Part shown: positions 18,613 to 28,310 of the stretch, piece by piece | How the letters are laid out: each line of letters starts with the position of its first letter | How positions within the stretch are numbered: the first letter of the stretch is position 1 | DNA from: Chryseobacterium senegalense | GTDB taxonomy: Bacteria > Bacteroidota > Bacteroidia > Flavobacteriales > Weeksellaceae | Direction: 5' to 3' | Assembly: GCA_001403755.1 (NCBI GenBank) | Contig: CYUH01000015.1 | Coordinates: forward strand, 226,589-290,588 | Length of the DNA: 64,000 bases | Notes under the pieces: model-generated | Database searches by the model: none | Told to the model about the DNA's origin: nothing | The model's input: only the letters and a program-made list of their open reading frames with translations | Translations under genes and position numbers: made by a program

Positions 18613-19191
18613 ATGAATTTCCTTGCCCACTCTTATCTCACATTTTCCGATGAACAGATTGTCGGCCAGTTTTTGGAAGATTTTATCCGAAACAAAGACC
18701 GTTTCTCTTTCCCGGAAAAAATCGGACAGGGTATTACTTTGCACCGTGCAATCGATACTTTTACCGATGCGCATCCTGAAATTCATGAAGCTAAAAAGGT
18801 GTTCAGTCCTTTGGTGAGACTTTATTCGGGAGCGTTTGTGGACGTGGCTTTTGATTATTTTTTAGCCAATTCATTAGCAGATAAAACTTTGAAAGACCAT
18901 TCCGAAAGGGTATATAGAATTTTAAGAAATCATGTAAAACTTTTCCCGGAAAACTTTCATCGAATGCTCGATAGTATGGAAAAAGACAATTGGTTGTACA
19001 ATTATCGGGAAGATTGGGGGATTAAATTTTCCATTCAAAATGTGCTCAACAAAGCGAAATACTTAGATAAAAGTACGCCTGTTTTTGACATGTTTTCACA
19101 AAATAAAGCTCAGCTAAAAATTCATTTTGATGCTTTCTTCCCGGATGTTTTGGGAGAGGCTCAAAGAATTAATGAAAGTTTCAACCATTAA
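18613..19191 (+). CDS. ACP phosphodiesterase family protein (AcpH-like)
   Basis: The protein has 192 residues, close to the ~193 of AcpH. It opens MNFLAHSYLTFSDEQIVGQF and carries GITLHRAIDTFTDAHP near residues 41-56 and VDVAFDYFLAN near 77-87. His and Asp residues in such positions bind metal in the HD-like AcpH fold. The family removes the 4'-phosphopantetheine arm from acyl carrier protein; the actual substrate here is inferred. The 3' end overlaps the convergent DUF6702 gene by 4 bp. Confidence 0.85.
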   Translation: MNFLAHSYLTFSDEQIVGQFLEDFIRNKDRFSFPEKIGQGITLHRAIDTFTDAHPEIHEAKKVFSPLVRLYSGAFVDVAFDYFLANSLADKTLKDHSERVYRILRNHVKLFPENFHRMLDSMEKDNWLYNYREDWGIKFSIQNVLNKAKYLDKSTPVFDMFSQNKAQLKIHFDAFFPDVLGEAQRINESFNH

Positions 19192-19703
19192 AACGTCTGA
19201 TATAAATACCGATCTGGATAGTTTAATCTCTGGCTTTTTCGGGTTCCGTTCACAATGATGTGGATGATATTCATTTGATCATCGAAGAAATTGTACAACA
19301 AACTTACCGCAGTTTCTACTTTTTTCGGAGGATTTGTTTTTTCAGATTCCAAATAGATGTTGACGGATTCGCTGTCTTCTTCGTAGCCAATGTAGTTGAT
19401 TTTCAGGAATTTATTATCTGCTTTTAGTTTGAGGTATTCTTCGCAATATTGAATCAAATAACCGTTGATCTGGGTTTTATATCTTTCATCATTAAAATGA
19501 ACCGCTTTTCCGTATTTTTCTTTCAAGGCGTTTTCCAAATCATCCAAAAAAAACTTGCCACTTATTTCAAATGTTTTTGATTTAGAATTGTAGTTAAATT
19601 CAAAGGAACCAACATGATACGGATGTAAATCTTCGATTAGGAATGACTTAGAAAAAGCCGTTGTGAATAAAAAAGCGAAAAGGATTAGAAGGGTTTTTTT
19701 CAT
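19188..19703 (-). CDS. DUF6702 family secreted protein
   Basis: The protein has 171 residues from an internal ATG that gives a proper signal peptide (KKTLLILFAFLFTTAF). A longer start at 19856 would add 51 non-hydrophobic residues before it. The mature part has HPYHVGSFEFNYN, FFLDDLENALKEKYG and a C-terminal FFDDQMNIIHIIVNG, as in the Bacteroidetes DUF6702 family. Function unknown. In related genomes the family is often found near HupE-like and M1-peptidase genes, as here. Confidence 0.75.
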   Translation of the reverse strand: MKKTLLILFAFLFTTAFSKSFLIEDLHPYHVGSFEFNYNSKSKTFEISGKFFLDDLENALKEKYGKAVHFNDERYKTQINGYLIQYCEEYLKLKADNKFLKINYIGYEEDSESVNIYLESEKTNPPKKVETAVSLLYNFFDDQMNIIHIIVNGTRKSQRLNYPDRYLYQTF

Positions 19704-20014
19704 TTTAATAGTTCGAGTATCAATCAGCAACTTGTATGATGAATGATCGGCAGAATTATCTGCAAGAGAAATGAGTTTTATATCTGTCAGAACTTCTCCG
19801 TAGTTGTCGATTGATTCTATGATAGGAGAGGAACTCGTCTGGTTATCTAATACCATTTCTGCAGAAATTTTTACAATCTTCCTAGTTAGGCAGATTTTTT
19901 GATAACAATCTCAATTTCCCTTTTCTCCATTGTCATTCTAAGATGCAGTGATTTAATTTTAAACAAAGTTAAAATAAATTTTGTATTATCGTGTCTCTAA
20001 AAATTATACCACAT

Positions 20015-20593
20015 ATGCAGGATTTTATTCTTTATTTAAAATTGGGTTGGGAACATATTATTTCCTTGGATGCGCTTGATCATCAGCTTTTTGTGTTGGT
20101 CTTAATGGCGATTTATGTATTCAAGGATTGGAAAAAAATCTTGTGGGTGGTTACCGCATTTACCATCGGTCATTCGATTACCTTAGTGCTAAGTGCCTTC
20201 GATATTTTGCGTGCACCAGCGAAGTGGATTGAGTTTCTGATTCCATTAACCATTGTGATCACGGCTTTAGATAATATTTTGATGCGGAACAAGCCACAGA
20301 ATTTAATGCAGGTGAACTATTTTTTCGCTTTGTTTTTCGGGTTGATTCATGGGATGGGATTTGCAAATACTGCCAGAATGATGATGTCCAAAGAGCAAAG
20401 TATTATAGTTCCGCTTTTAGGTTTCAATATAGGGCTGGAAGTTGGGCAAATTGCTGTAGTGATCGTGATTATGATTATTCATTTCGTGATGCTTATTTTG
20501 TTTAGAATCAACAAAAAAGAATGGGTAATGTTTGTTTCCTCAGCTGTTTTTGCGTTGGCTCTGAAAATGGCTTTGGAAAGAATTCCTTTTTAA
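20015..20593 (+). CDS. HupE/UreJ-like membrane protein
   Basis: The protein has 192 residues with about six or seven predicted membrane helices. GWEHIISLDALDHQLFVL near the N-terminus and FTIGHSITL near residue 48 carry the His/Asp residues typical of the HupE/UreJ_2 family. A later FGLIHGMGFANTARMM fits the same pattern. The family is linked to metal (nickel, cobalt) transport or handling, but the substrate of the Bacteroidetes branch is not established. I chose the ATG at 20015 over the GTG at 19991 because it gives the family N-terminus. Confidence 0.8.
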   Translation: MQDFILYLKLGWEHIISLDALDHQLFVLVLMAIYVFKDWKKILWVVTAFTIGHSITLVLSAFDILRAPAKWIEFLIPLTIVITALDNILMRNKPQNLMQVNYFFALFFGLIHGMGFANTARMMMSKEQSIIVPLLGFNIGLEVGQIAVVIVIMIIHFVMLILFRINKKEWVMFVSSAVFALALKMALERIPF

Positions 20594-20638
20594 TATGTTA
20601 AATTTCTCATTTATCATGCTTTTTCTGTAATGATTTCA

Positions 20639-20646
20639 TAGTTTTG
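20639..20646 (+). promoter_or_regulatory. -7 element upstream of the M1 peptidase
   Basis: TAGTTTTG matches TAnnTTTG exactly, 29 bp before the ATG at 20676. Confidence 0.5.
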
Positions 20647-20675
20647 AATACTCTTAATTAAAACAGTAACTTTCC

Positions 20676-23048
20676 ATGAAGTTTAAGTCCATCATTTTCT
20701 CATTATTGATTCCTTTGGGAGTTTACGCTCAGGATATCCAAAACAATCCGAAGAGCAACCATGGCAACAAATTCGAGCAGTTAGGAACCATCTTGCCCAC
20801 TCCAAATATTTACAGAACCGCTTCCGGAGCTCCCGGACAAGGTTATTGGCAGAACAGAGCGGATTACCAAATTGATGCATATCTGGATGAAGTGAAGCGA
20901 AATTTAAGAGGTTCTGAAACGGTGACCTATTACAATAATTCCCCTGATGACCTAGAATATCTTTGGCTTCAGTTGGATGAAAATGAGCAATCAACCGTAA
21001 AGAATGCAGGCTATGATGCTCAGTCGACAATTCCAAAACAAACAACAACAGAACACCTTAGAACTACCGACTTGCCCGCAAAAGACAATGGTTATGGGGT
21101 GAATTTAGAAAAAGTAACCGATGCTTCCGGCAATCCGTTGAAATATATCGTGAACAAAACCATGATGCGGATTGATTTGCCTAAAGTTTTGAAGAAAGGT
21201 GAAAAATTCGTCTTTAAAATCGATTGGAATTATAATATCCCGAACCGTATCGACATGGGCGGAAGAGGCGGTTACGAATACTTCCCGGAAGACGGAAATG
21301 ATCTGTACACTATTACACAATGGTTCCCGAGGATGTGTGTTTACAGCGATTTCAAAGGTTGGCAAAATAATCAGTTTACCGGAAGAGGCGAATTTGCCTT
21401 GGTGTTTGGTAATTATAAAGTGACGATGAACGTTCCTGCGGATCATATTGTGGCATCGACGGGCGTTGGGAAAAATTTTGAAGAAGTTCTTTCTTCCACT
21501 CAATTGGCAAGATGGAAGCAATCGCAAAGTGCCACCGAGCCAGTGGAAATTGTGACATTAGATGAAGCGAAAAAAGCAGAAAAAAATAAATCCAAAGAAA
21601 GAAAAATCTGGAAGTTCGAAGCAGAAAACGTTAGAGATTTTGCCTGGACTTCTTCAAGAAAATTCGTTTGGGACGCCATGAAAGTGGTAATTCCTGAAAA
21701 CAACAATCCGGTGATGGCGATGAGCTTGTACCCCAAAGAAGCATACAACCTTTATAGAAAATTCTCCACAAAAGCAGTTGCGCATACGATAAAAACCTAT
21801 TCGGAATTCACCATCCCTTATCCGTACCCTGTAGCGCAATCTATCGAAGCTGCAAACGGCATGGAATACCCAATGATTTGTTTTAATTATGGTCGCACAG
21901 AGAAGGATGGAACCTACTCGGAAGGAATTAAAAACGGAATGATTGGGGTGATTATCCACGAAGTTGGACACAATTTCTTCCCGATGATCATCAATTCCGA
22001 TGAAAGACAATGGAGCTGGATGGATGAGGGTCTAAATACTTTTGTGGAATATCTTACCGAAGAAAAATGGGATAATAAATTCCCATCAAGAAGAGGTCCT
22101 GCACACACAATCGTGGATTATATGAAGCTACCGAAAGATCAGTTGGAACCCATCATGACCAATTCGGAAAACATCAACCAGTTTGGTCCTAATGCATACT
22201 CCAAACCGGCCACCGGATTAAATATTTTGCGCGAAACAATTATGGGACGCGAACTCTTCGATAAAGCATTTAAAACGTATGCGAAAAGATGGGCTTTCAA
22301 ACACCCCGAACCGGCAGATTTTTTCAGAACGATGAATGATGCAAGTGCTGAAAACCTCGATTGGTTCTGGAGAGGTTGGTTCTACGGAATTGATCCGGTC
22401 GATATTTCCATTGATAAAGTTACCGTAGCTTCGCCAAACTTGGATATTGACCCACAATCAAGAGAAATCAATTACACCGTGGATAAACCACAGCAAAATG
22501 ACTTCGAAGATATCTCGAAAATCCGAAACCGAAACGATAAAAACATCAGTTTTTATACAGATAAAGATAAAAAAACCCAAGATTTCTATTGGAGATACAA
22601 CCGAGGAATGGAAAAAGTTGATCAGAACAAAAAATATACTTTGAAAGTTGATAATTTGGAGAAAATTCCGAATAATGAAAAAGCAAAATTAAAGAATATT
22701 TATGCATACCAAATTGATTTCAGCAATAAAGGTGGATTGGTAATGCCGATCATTCTTGAATTTACTTTTGAAGATGGCAGCAAATTGAATGATAAATCTT
22801 CTGCACAAATCTGGCGAAAAAACGAGCAAAAGGTTTCTAAAACTTATTATTTTGATAAAAAATTAAAATCTATCCAACTCGATCCGATGCGTGAAACCGC
22901 GGACATCGACACTTCCAACAACTTCTGGGGCGAAATTCCGGAACCAGCATCAAAATTTGAAGTCTTCAAACAGAAAAACGGAGAAGCCGTGCGAGGAGCT
23001 GCACAAGGAAAAGTAAATCCGATGCAGGCCGCCGGAAAGAAAGATTAA
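20676..23048 (+). CDS. Secreted M1-family metallopeptidase
   Basis: The protein has 790 residues. Signal peptide 1-18 ends VYA. An N-terminal beta-rich domain precedes the catalytic domain, which has NGMEYPMICFN near 393 (in place of the GAMEN exopeptidase motif), the zinc motif HEVGHNF at 428-434 and the third ligand in WMDEGLNTFVEY near 451. The gluzincin core is intact. The altered GAMEN leaves open whether it is an aminopeptidase. There is no T9SS tail, so it is probably periplasmic or outer-membrane associated. A terminator follows. Confidence 0.92.
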   Translation: MKFKSIIFSLLIPLGVYAQDIQNNPKSNHGNKFEQLGTILPTPNIYRTASGAPGQGYWQNRADYQIDAYLDEVKRNLRGSETVTYYNNSPDDLEYLWLQLDENEQSTVKNAGYDAQSTIPKQTTTEHLRTTDLPAKDNGYGVNLEKVTDASGNPLKYIVNKTMMRIDLPKVLKKGEKFVFKIDWNYNIPNRIDMGGRGGYEYFPEDGNDLYTITQWFPRMCVYSDFKGWQNNQFTGRGEFALVFGNYKVTMNVPADHIVASTGVGKNFEEVLSSTQLARWKQSQSATEPVEIVTLDEAKKAEKNKSKERKIWKFEAENVRDFAWTSSRKFVWDAMKVVIPENNNPVMAMSLYPKEAYNLYRKFSTKAVAHTIKTYSEFTIPYPYPVAQSIEAANGMEYPMICFNYGRTEKDGTYSEGIKNGMIGVIIHEVGHNFFPMIINSDERQWSWMDEGLNTFVEYLTEEKWDNKFPSRRGPAHTIVDYMKLPKDQLEPIMTNSENINQFGPNAYSKPATGLNILRETIMGRELFDKAFKTYAKRWAFKHPEPADFFRTMNDASAENLDWFWRGWFYGIDPVDISIDKVTVASPNLDIDPQSREINYTVDKPQQNDFEDISKIRNRNDKNISFYTDKDKKTQDFYWRYNRGMEKVDQNKKYTLKVDNLEKIPNNEKAKLKNIYAYQIDFSNKGGLVMPIILEFTFEDGSKLNDKSSAQIWRKNEQKVSKTYYFDKKLKSIQLDPMRETADIDTSNNFWGEIPEPASKFEVFKQKNGEAVRGAAQGKVNPMQAAGKKD

Positions 23049-23060
23049 AAAAACAAATGA

Positions 23061-23093
23061 AAGTCATTCAAACTATTGAGTGACTTTTTTTCT
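23061..23093 (+). terminator. Terminator of the M1 peptidase gene
   Basis: The arms AAAGTCATTCAA and TTGAGTGACTTT (imperfect) end in a T run, 12 bp after the stop. Confidence 0.8.
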
Positions 23094-23128
23094 GCCAAAA
23101 TTGCACATCTTTTTTCTTTAAAATGACA

Positions 23129-23161
23129 GTTTTGCAGTTAGCTTCTCTTGGCATTGTTTTG
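23129..23161 (+). promoter_or_regulatory. Possible promoter of groES
   Basis: TTTTG near 23129-23133 and TTGTTTTG at 23154-23161 (7 of 8 to TAnnTTTG) are separated by about 20 bp. No CIRCE inverted repeat (TTAGCACTC type) is visible upstream of groES. Confidence 0.35.
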
Positions 23162-23204
23162 GAGAAAAGTCGGGTGTATAATTATAATTTAAAATTAAAA
23201 AAAT

Positions 23205-23483
23205 ATGTCAGTAAATTTCAAACCATTAGCAGACCGTGTTCTTGTTGAACCGAATGTTGCAGAAACTACCACTGCATCAGGAATCATCATTCCGGATACC
23301 GCAAAAGAAAAACCACAGGAAGGAACAGTAGTCGCTGTCGGAAACGGAAAAACAGACGAGCCAATGACCGTGAAAGTGGGTGACAAAGTTCTTTACGGAA
23401 AATACGCCGGTACCGAATTAAAACTTGATGGCAAAGATTATTTAATTGTAAAAGAGGGTGATCTATTGGGAATAATTGGGTAG
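23205..23483 (+). CDS. groES: Co-chaperonin GroES
   Basis: The protein has 92 residues. It opens [17 protein letters not shown] and contains the mobile loop [19 protein letters not shown] near 16-34, then [13 protein letters not shown]. Seven copies cap the GroEL ring during protein folding. The length is normal. The groEL start is 429 bp downstream, much further than usual, because another reading frame has been inserted. Confidence 0.97.
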   Translation: MSVNFKPLADRVLVEPNVAETTTASGIIIPDTAKEKPQEGTVVAVGNGKTDEPMTVKVGDKVLYGKYAGTELKLDGKDYLIVKEGDLLGIIG

Positions 23484-23516
23484 TGGCTTTGCGCCATAAG
23501 CCTTAAGCAGTATGCG

Positions 23517-23866
23517 ATGAGAGATTTTCGGAAATACGACATCTGGCAACTCAGCCATCAATTAGCTTTAGAAATTTATTATGTTTCTAAGGGATTTCCG
23601 AAAGAGGAGCAGTTCAATATTACTTCTCAGCTGCGGAGAGCTTGTGCGTCAATTCCAACCAATATCAGTGAAGGCTGTGGCAGAAATAGGAATTCAATCA
23701 GTACTTAAATATTGCATTAGGTTCCACCTCCGAAACTGAATATTTGATTATTCTTTGTAAAGATTTGAGTTTAATAGATACATCAACATCAACTCAACTT
23801 CTTGAAAAAGTAAATCATATCAAAAGCAAGATTTTCAATTTAAAAGAAAAATTAAATCAGCATTAA
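23517..23866 (+). pseudogene. Four-helix-bundle (23S rRNA IVS-type) protein, frameshifted
   Basis: The first 63 codons (RDFRKYDIWQLSHQLALEIY ... ISEGCGRNRN) match the small four-helix-bundle family found in 23S rRNA intervening sequences and scattered elsewhere. The frame then stops at 23708. A different frame continues at once with FNQYLNIALGSTSETEYLII and runs to a TAA at 23864-23866. Compared with the family pattern GRxSxKEFxQYLNIALG, about two or three codons are missing at the join near 23690, consistent with a deletion of about 7 bp. Clusters of ATAAGC-like words flank it. It sits between groES and groEL. Confidence 0.8.
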
Positions 23867-23885
23867 GACGATGCTTATCGCATAA

Positions 23886-25538
<1,653 letters not shown>

Positions 25539-25608
25539 TTATAGCGCTATAAGCTATAAGCAGTAGGCATTAAGCTTACGGCGTACAGCATAAAGCGTAT
25601 TGCAATAA

Positions 25609-25647
25609 AAAAATCCGTTCAGAATTTTCTGAGCGGATTTTTTTTTG
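25609..25647 (+). terminator. Terminator of groEL
   Basis: The arms ATCCGTTCAG and CTGAGCGGAT are followed by a run of ten T. The region 25541-25608 between the stop codon and this hairpin carries several TAAGC words. Confidence 0.9.
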
Positions 25648-25648
25648 T

Positions 25649-25755
25649 AGCCGGGAACCTGCTCTCCGCTATAACTCCTCGCTCAGCCGCTCCCGGCTCG
25701 TTCCTCGCCGTCCGCGGCCTCGCTGTGGGGTAGCCGCTGCGATCAGGGCTGGGGG
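25649..25755 (+). repeat. Terminator-adjacent hairpin element, copy A
   Basis: A GC-rich element in an AT-rich gap. It starts AGCCGGGAACCTGCTCTCCG and ends CCGCTGCGATCAGGGCT. These ends match copy B at 50537-50654 closely, while the middle (25671-25733) is different and rich in CTCGC/CGGCT words. It begins 2 bp after the groEL terminator T run. Confidence 0.8.
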
Positions 25756-25844
25756 TTCGGGATTCCGAATACAACATTGAAAAGTACTTAGTATAGGGGA
25801 TTTTTTTAATTTAAGATTTTATTTTTGATTATTCAAATAGGATG

Positions 25845-25875
25845 TTTGACAGTAAAAAATAAATGTATAAATTTG
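25845..25875 (+). promoter_or_regulatory. Promoter of the C5 methyltransferase
   Basis: TTTG at 25845-25848 (-33), a 19-bp spacer, then TAAATTTG at 25868-25875 (-7, full TAnnTTTG match). This is the best complete Bacteroidetes promoter in the window. The ATG at 25907 is 31 bp downstream. Confidence 0.7.
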
Positions 25876-25906
25876 TAACCATTGTATAAGGTTAATTAAC
25901 TTGGTT

Positions 25907-27133
25907 ATGAGTGAGTATATAACATTGGCAGAAGCATCAGAATTAATAGGTAAAAGTAAAGAAACCTTAAGGCGTTGGGATAGGGAGGGTAAACTCTCTG
26001 CAGTTCGTGAGCCGATAAGCAATTATCGTGTTTATAGAAAGTCCGAGGTATTAAATTTATTTTCAGATTTTATTACTGAAAACACAATAGAAACTTTCTC
26101 TAATTATGTTAAACCTGAAAATGAATATAAAGTTTTGGAACTTTTTGCTGGTGCAGGGGGTTTAGCAATTGGTATGGAGAGAGTTGGTCTTAAATGTGTA
26201 GCACTCAATGAAATAGATAAGTTTGCGTGTGCAACATTAAGGCAAAATCGTCCTAATTGGAATGTTTTAGAGGGTGATATAAAAGATTTTGATTTTTCTG
26301 ATTTTCGGAATCAAGTTGATGTTGTGACAGGTGGCTTTCCTTGTCAGGCTTTTAGCTATGCTGGTAAAAAACTAGGTCTTGCAGATGCACGTGGAACTTT
26401 GTTCTATGAATTTGCCCGTGTTGTAAAAGAAGTAAATCCACCAATTTGTATTGGTGAAAATGTTCGTGGATTGTTAAGTCATGATGGCGGAAAAACTCTG
26501 CAAGGAATGATTTCTATTTTGGACGAAATAGGTTATAAAGTAGTGCCAGTAGAAGTTTTGAAAGCAATCAATTATAAAGTTCCACAAAAAAGAGAGCGTT
26601 TGATCTTAGTTGGTATCAGAAAGGATATTGATATTCAATATGAATATCCGAAACCATATCATAAAGTCTACAACCTTAAAGATGCCTTGAAAAAGGGAGA
26701 ATTATTTGACACAGATGTTCCAAAATCCGAAGGAGCTAAATATCCGAAAAGTAAAAGAGAGGTGCTTGAATTAGTACCGCCAAAAGGATATTGGAGAGAT
26801 TTGCCGTTGGAAGTACAGAAATCATTTATGGGCGGAAGTTTCTATTTAGGTGGAGGGAAAACAGGGATCGCCCGAAGAATTGGGTGGGATGAACCTTGTT
26901 TGACTTTAACTTGTAGTCCTGCTCAAAAACAGACCGAGCGTTGTCATCCCGAAGAAACTCGACCATTTACTGTTCGGGAATATGCCCGAATCCAGACCTT
27001 TCCGGATGATTGGGCGTTTGCAGGTTCGATTGCTCAACAGTACAAGCAAATTGGGAATGCAGTTCCAGTAAATTTAGGAGTGGAAGTAGGTTATTCTATT
27101 GTCAAATTTTTAAATGAATACTATAAAGTATAA
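25907..27133 (+). CDS. DNA (cytosine-5) methyltransferase with N-terminal MerR-like helix-turn-helix
   Basis: The protein has 408 residues. Residues ~4-55 (TLAEASELIGKSKETLRRWD, then SNYRVYRKSEV) form a MerR/excisionase-type winged helix. The catalytic domain follows: motif I VLELFAGAGGLAIGME, motif IV GGFPCQAFSYAG with the nucleophile Cys146, motif VI IGENVRGL, motif VIII NYKVPQKRERLILVG, and motif X QIGNAVPVNLG. The target-recognition region between VIII and IX is short. It methylates cytosine at the partner nuclease's site; the site cannot be read from the sequence. It is convergent with the nuclease gene, with 20 bp between the stop codons. Confidence 0.95.
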   Translation: MSEYITLAEASELIGKSKETLRRWDREGKLSAVREPISNYRVYRKSEVLNLFSDFITENTIETFSNYVKPENEYKVLELFAGAGGLAIGMERVGLKCVALNEIDKFACATLRQNRPNWNVLEGDIKDFDFSDFRNQVDVVTGGFPCQAFSYAGKKLGLADARGTLFYEFARVVKEVNPPICIGENVRGLLSHDGGKTLQGMISILDEIGYKVVPVEVLKAINYKVPQKRERLILVGIRKDIDIQYEYPKPYHKVYNLKDALKKGELFDTDVPKSEGAKYPKSKREVLELVPPKGYWRDLPLEVQKSFMGGSFYLGGGKTGIARRIGWDEPCLTLTCSPAQKQTERCHPEETRPFTVREYARIQTFPDDWAFAGSIAQQYKQIGNAVPVNLGVEVGYSIVKFLNEYYKV

Positions 27134-27153
27134 TAGAAGTAAAAAATTCTATT

Positions 27154-27864
27154 TTACTCAAAATATTTTTCTTGGATTTCCATGGCGAGTTTAGAAATAG
27201 TTTCTTCTACTATGTGACTTCCGTCAACTTCTAAGGCTACATCGCCCATTGCGTCAATCAGATCAAAATAGAAGTTTTCTTTGCCTGTTAGTTTATGCCA
27301 GAAATCTTTTCCGATAATAACTGGATATGATTGAGAAATTCTTCTGTAATGAGAACTCAGTTCATATTCCTCCCCATAGATAACTCCGACAATCATGTCG
27401 TTAATTCCAACATTCAAATTGTTAGTTCTAGCCAAATTTCTTATGCTGTTAAAATGATTAATAACAGTTGTTACATCATCGTGATTAATTGTATTTGGTC
27501 CTGCTTTCAATTGGCAATATTTTTTTCTTCCGTCTGTTGCATCTATAAATTCAATATCAATTCCAGATGTTGTTGAACCTAAGCCTTGAAATAAGTGACC
27601 AATTAATTTTTGAACCTTCATTCCAAATGATGTATTTATAGATGAACCTAAGATTCGTGGTAATACCAAAGCTCTAGCTATACTTTCAGAATTATCATTT
27701 CCTGTCAGAAAATTAGCCAAATACTTAAATAGAAATGGGTTAACGTTATATTTGGATAATTTACTTGCTCTTTTACATGCTCCTTCAATGTGGCTTGTCA
27801 CAATTTCGTTTCTAAAAAAATCTTTTGCGTTGTTTAAAATTTCTAGTCTTTTTTCTTCAGTCAT
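27154..27864 (-). CDS. Type II restriction endonuclease, EcoO109I/PmeII-like
   Basis: The protein has 236 residues. A PD-(D/E)XK-type core is visible: SGIDIEF with Asp103 and Glu105, then YCQLKAG with Gln118 and Lys120. VNPFLFKYLANFL, LVLPRILG, NDMIVGVIYG and a late GKDFWHKLTG recall blocks I remember from EcoO109I-type enzymes. It is predicted to cut DNA lacking the methylation set by the neighbouring methyltransferase. Specificity is not assigned. Base composition is AT-rich, and the gene sits between two repeat regions, which suggests acquisition by transfer. Confidence 0.8.
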   Translation of the reverse strand: MTEEKRLEILNNAKDFFRNEIVTSHIEGACKRASKLSKYNVNPFLFKYLANFLTGNDNSESIARALVLPRILGSSINTSFGMKVQKLIGHLFQGLGSTTSGIDIEFIDATDGRKKYCQLKAGPNTINHDDVTTVINHFNSIRNLARTNNLNVGINDMIVGVIYGEEYELSSHYRRISQSYPVIIGKDFWHKLTGKENFYFDLIDAMGDVALEVDGSHIVEETISKLAMEIQEKYFE

Positions 27865-27949
27865 TATTTAAGATTGATTTGGGGATTGTTGTTATATAAT
27901 TTTGTGCACTTCGACTTGGCCATACCTCAAAGATAATTATTTGCCCCGA

Positions 27950-28264
27950 ACCGCCCAAATGGACGCCAAGCCTCCAAATTTTCGGTCTTCTACCCAAAAA
28001 ATGAGGCTCTGCACCCCAAACTTTCGGTCTTCAACCCAAAAAATGAGGCTCGCAAACCCAAACTTGCGGTCTTGCACCCCAAAAATGAGGCTCTCAACCC
28101 CAAAGATGAGGTCTTGAACCCCAAAAATGAGGTTAGGAACCTCAAAAATGAGGTTAGGAACCCCAAAAATGAGGTGTCGAACCCCATATTTTAGCCAAGG
28201 AACCGCAAATTTGCGCCTTAGAACCGCATCTATGCACGGTGAGACCGCATTCGTGGGCAGTGGT
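27950..28264. repeat. Array of fifteen 21-bp tandem units with internal dyad symmetry
   Basis: Units begin at 27950, 27971, 27992, 28013, 28034, 28055, 28076, 28097, 28118, 28139, 28160, 28181, 28202, 28223 and 28244, all exactly 21 bp apart. The central units are nearly identical (ACCCCAAAAATGAGG plus six variable bases). Those at either end diverge. Many units hold a short inverted repeat, for example CCTCA-AAAA-TGAGG at 28140-28153 and CGCAAATTTGCG at 28204-28215. No spacers, so it is not a CRISPR. Both strands are partly open only because 21 is a multiple of 3. Confidence 0.9.
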
Positions 28265-28280
28265 CGATATTTTCGGGAAC

Positions 28281-28305
28281 AAAAATCCCCGGCTGATGCC
28301 GGGGA
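28281..28305 (-). terminator. Terminator of the gene at 28311-28811
   Basis: The arms TCCCCGGC and GCCGGGGA flank loop TGAT. On the minus strand a T run follows. Confidence 0.8.
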
Positions 28306-28310
28306 GTGTT

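Noticed and set aside
23094..23204. CIRCE operator for HrcA before groES
   Set aside because: No TTAGCACTC / GAGTGCTAA pair is present in the leader.
23517..23708. A complete 63-residue four-helix-bundle protein
   Set aside because: The second half of the family domain continues in another frame immediately after the stop, so this is a broken gene.
27950..28264. CRISPR array
   Set aside because: The units are directly adjacent with no spacers, the 21-bp period is too short, and no cas gene is in the window.
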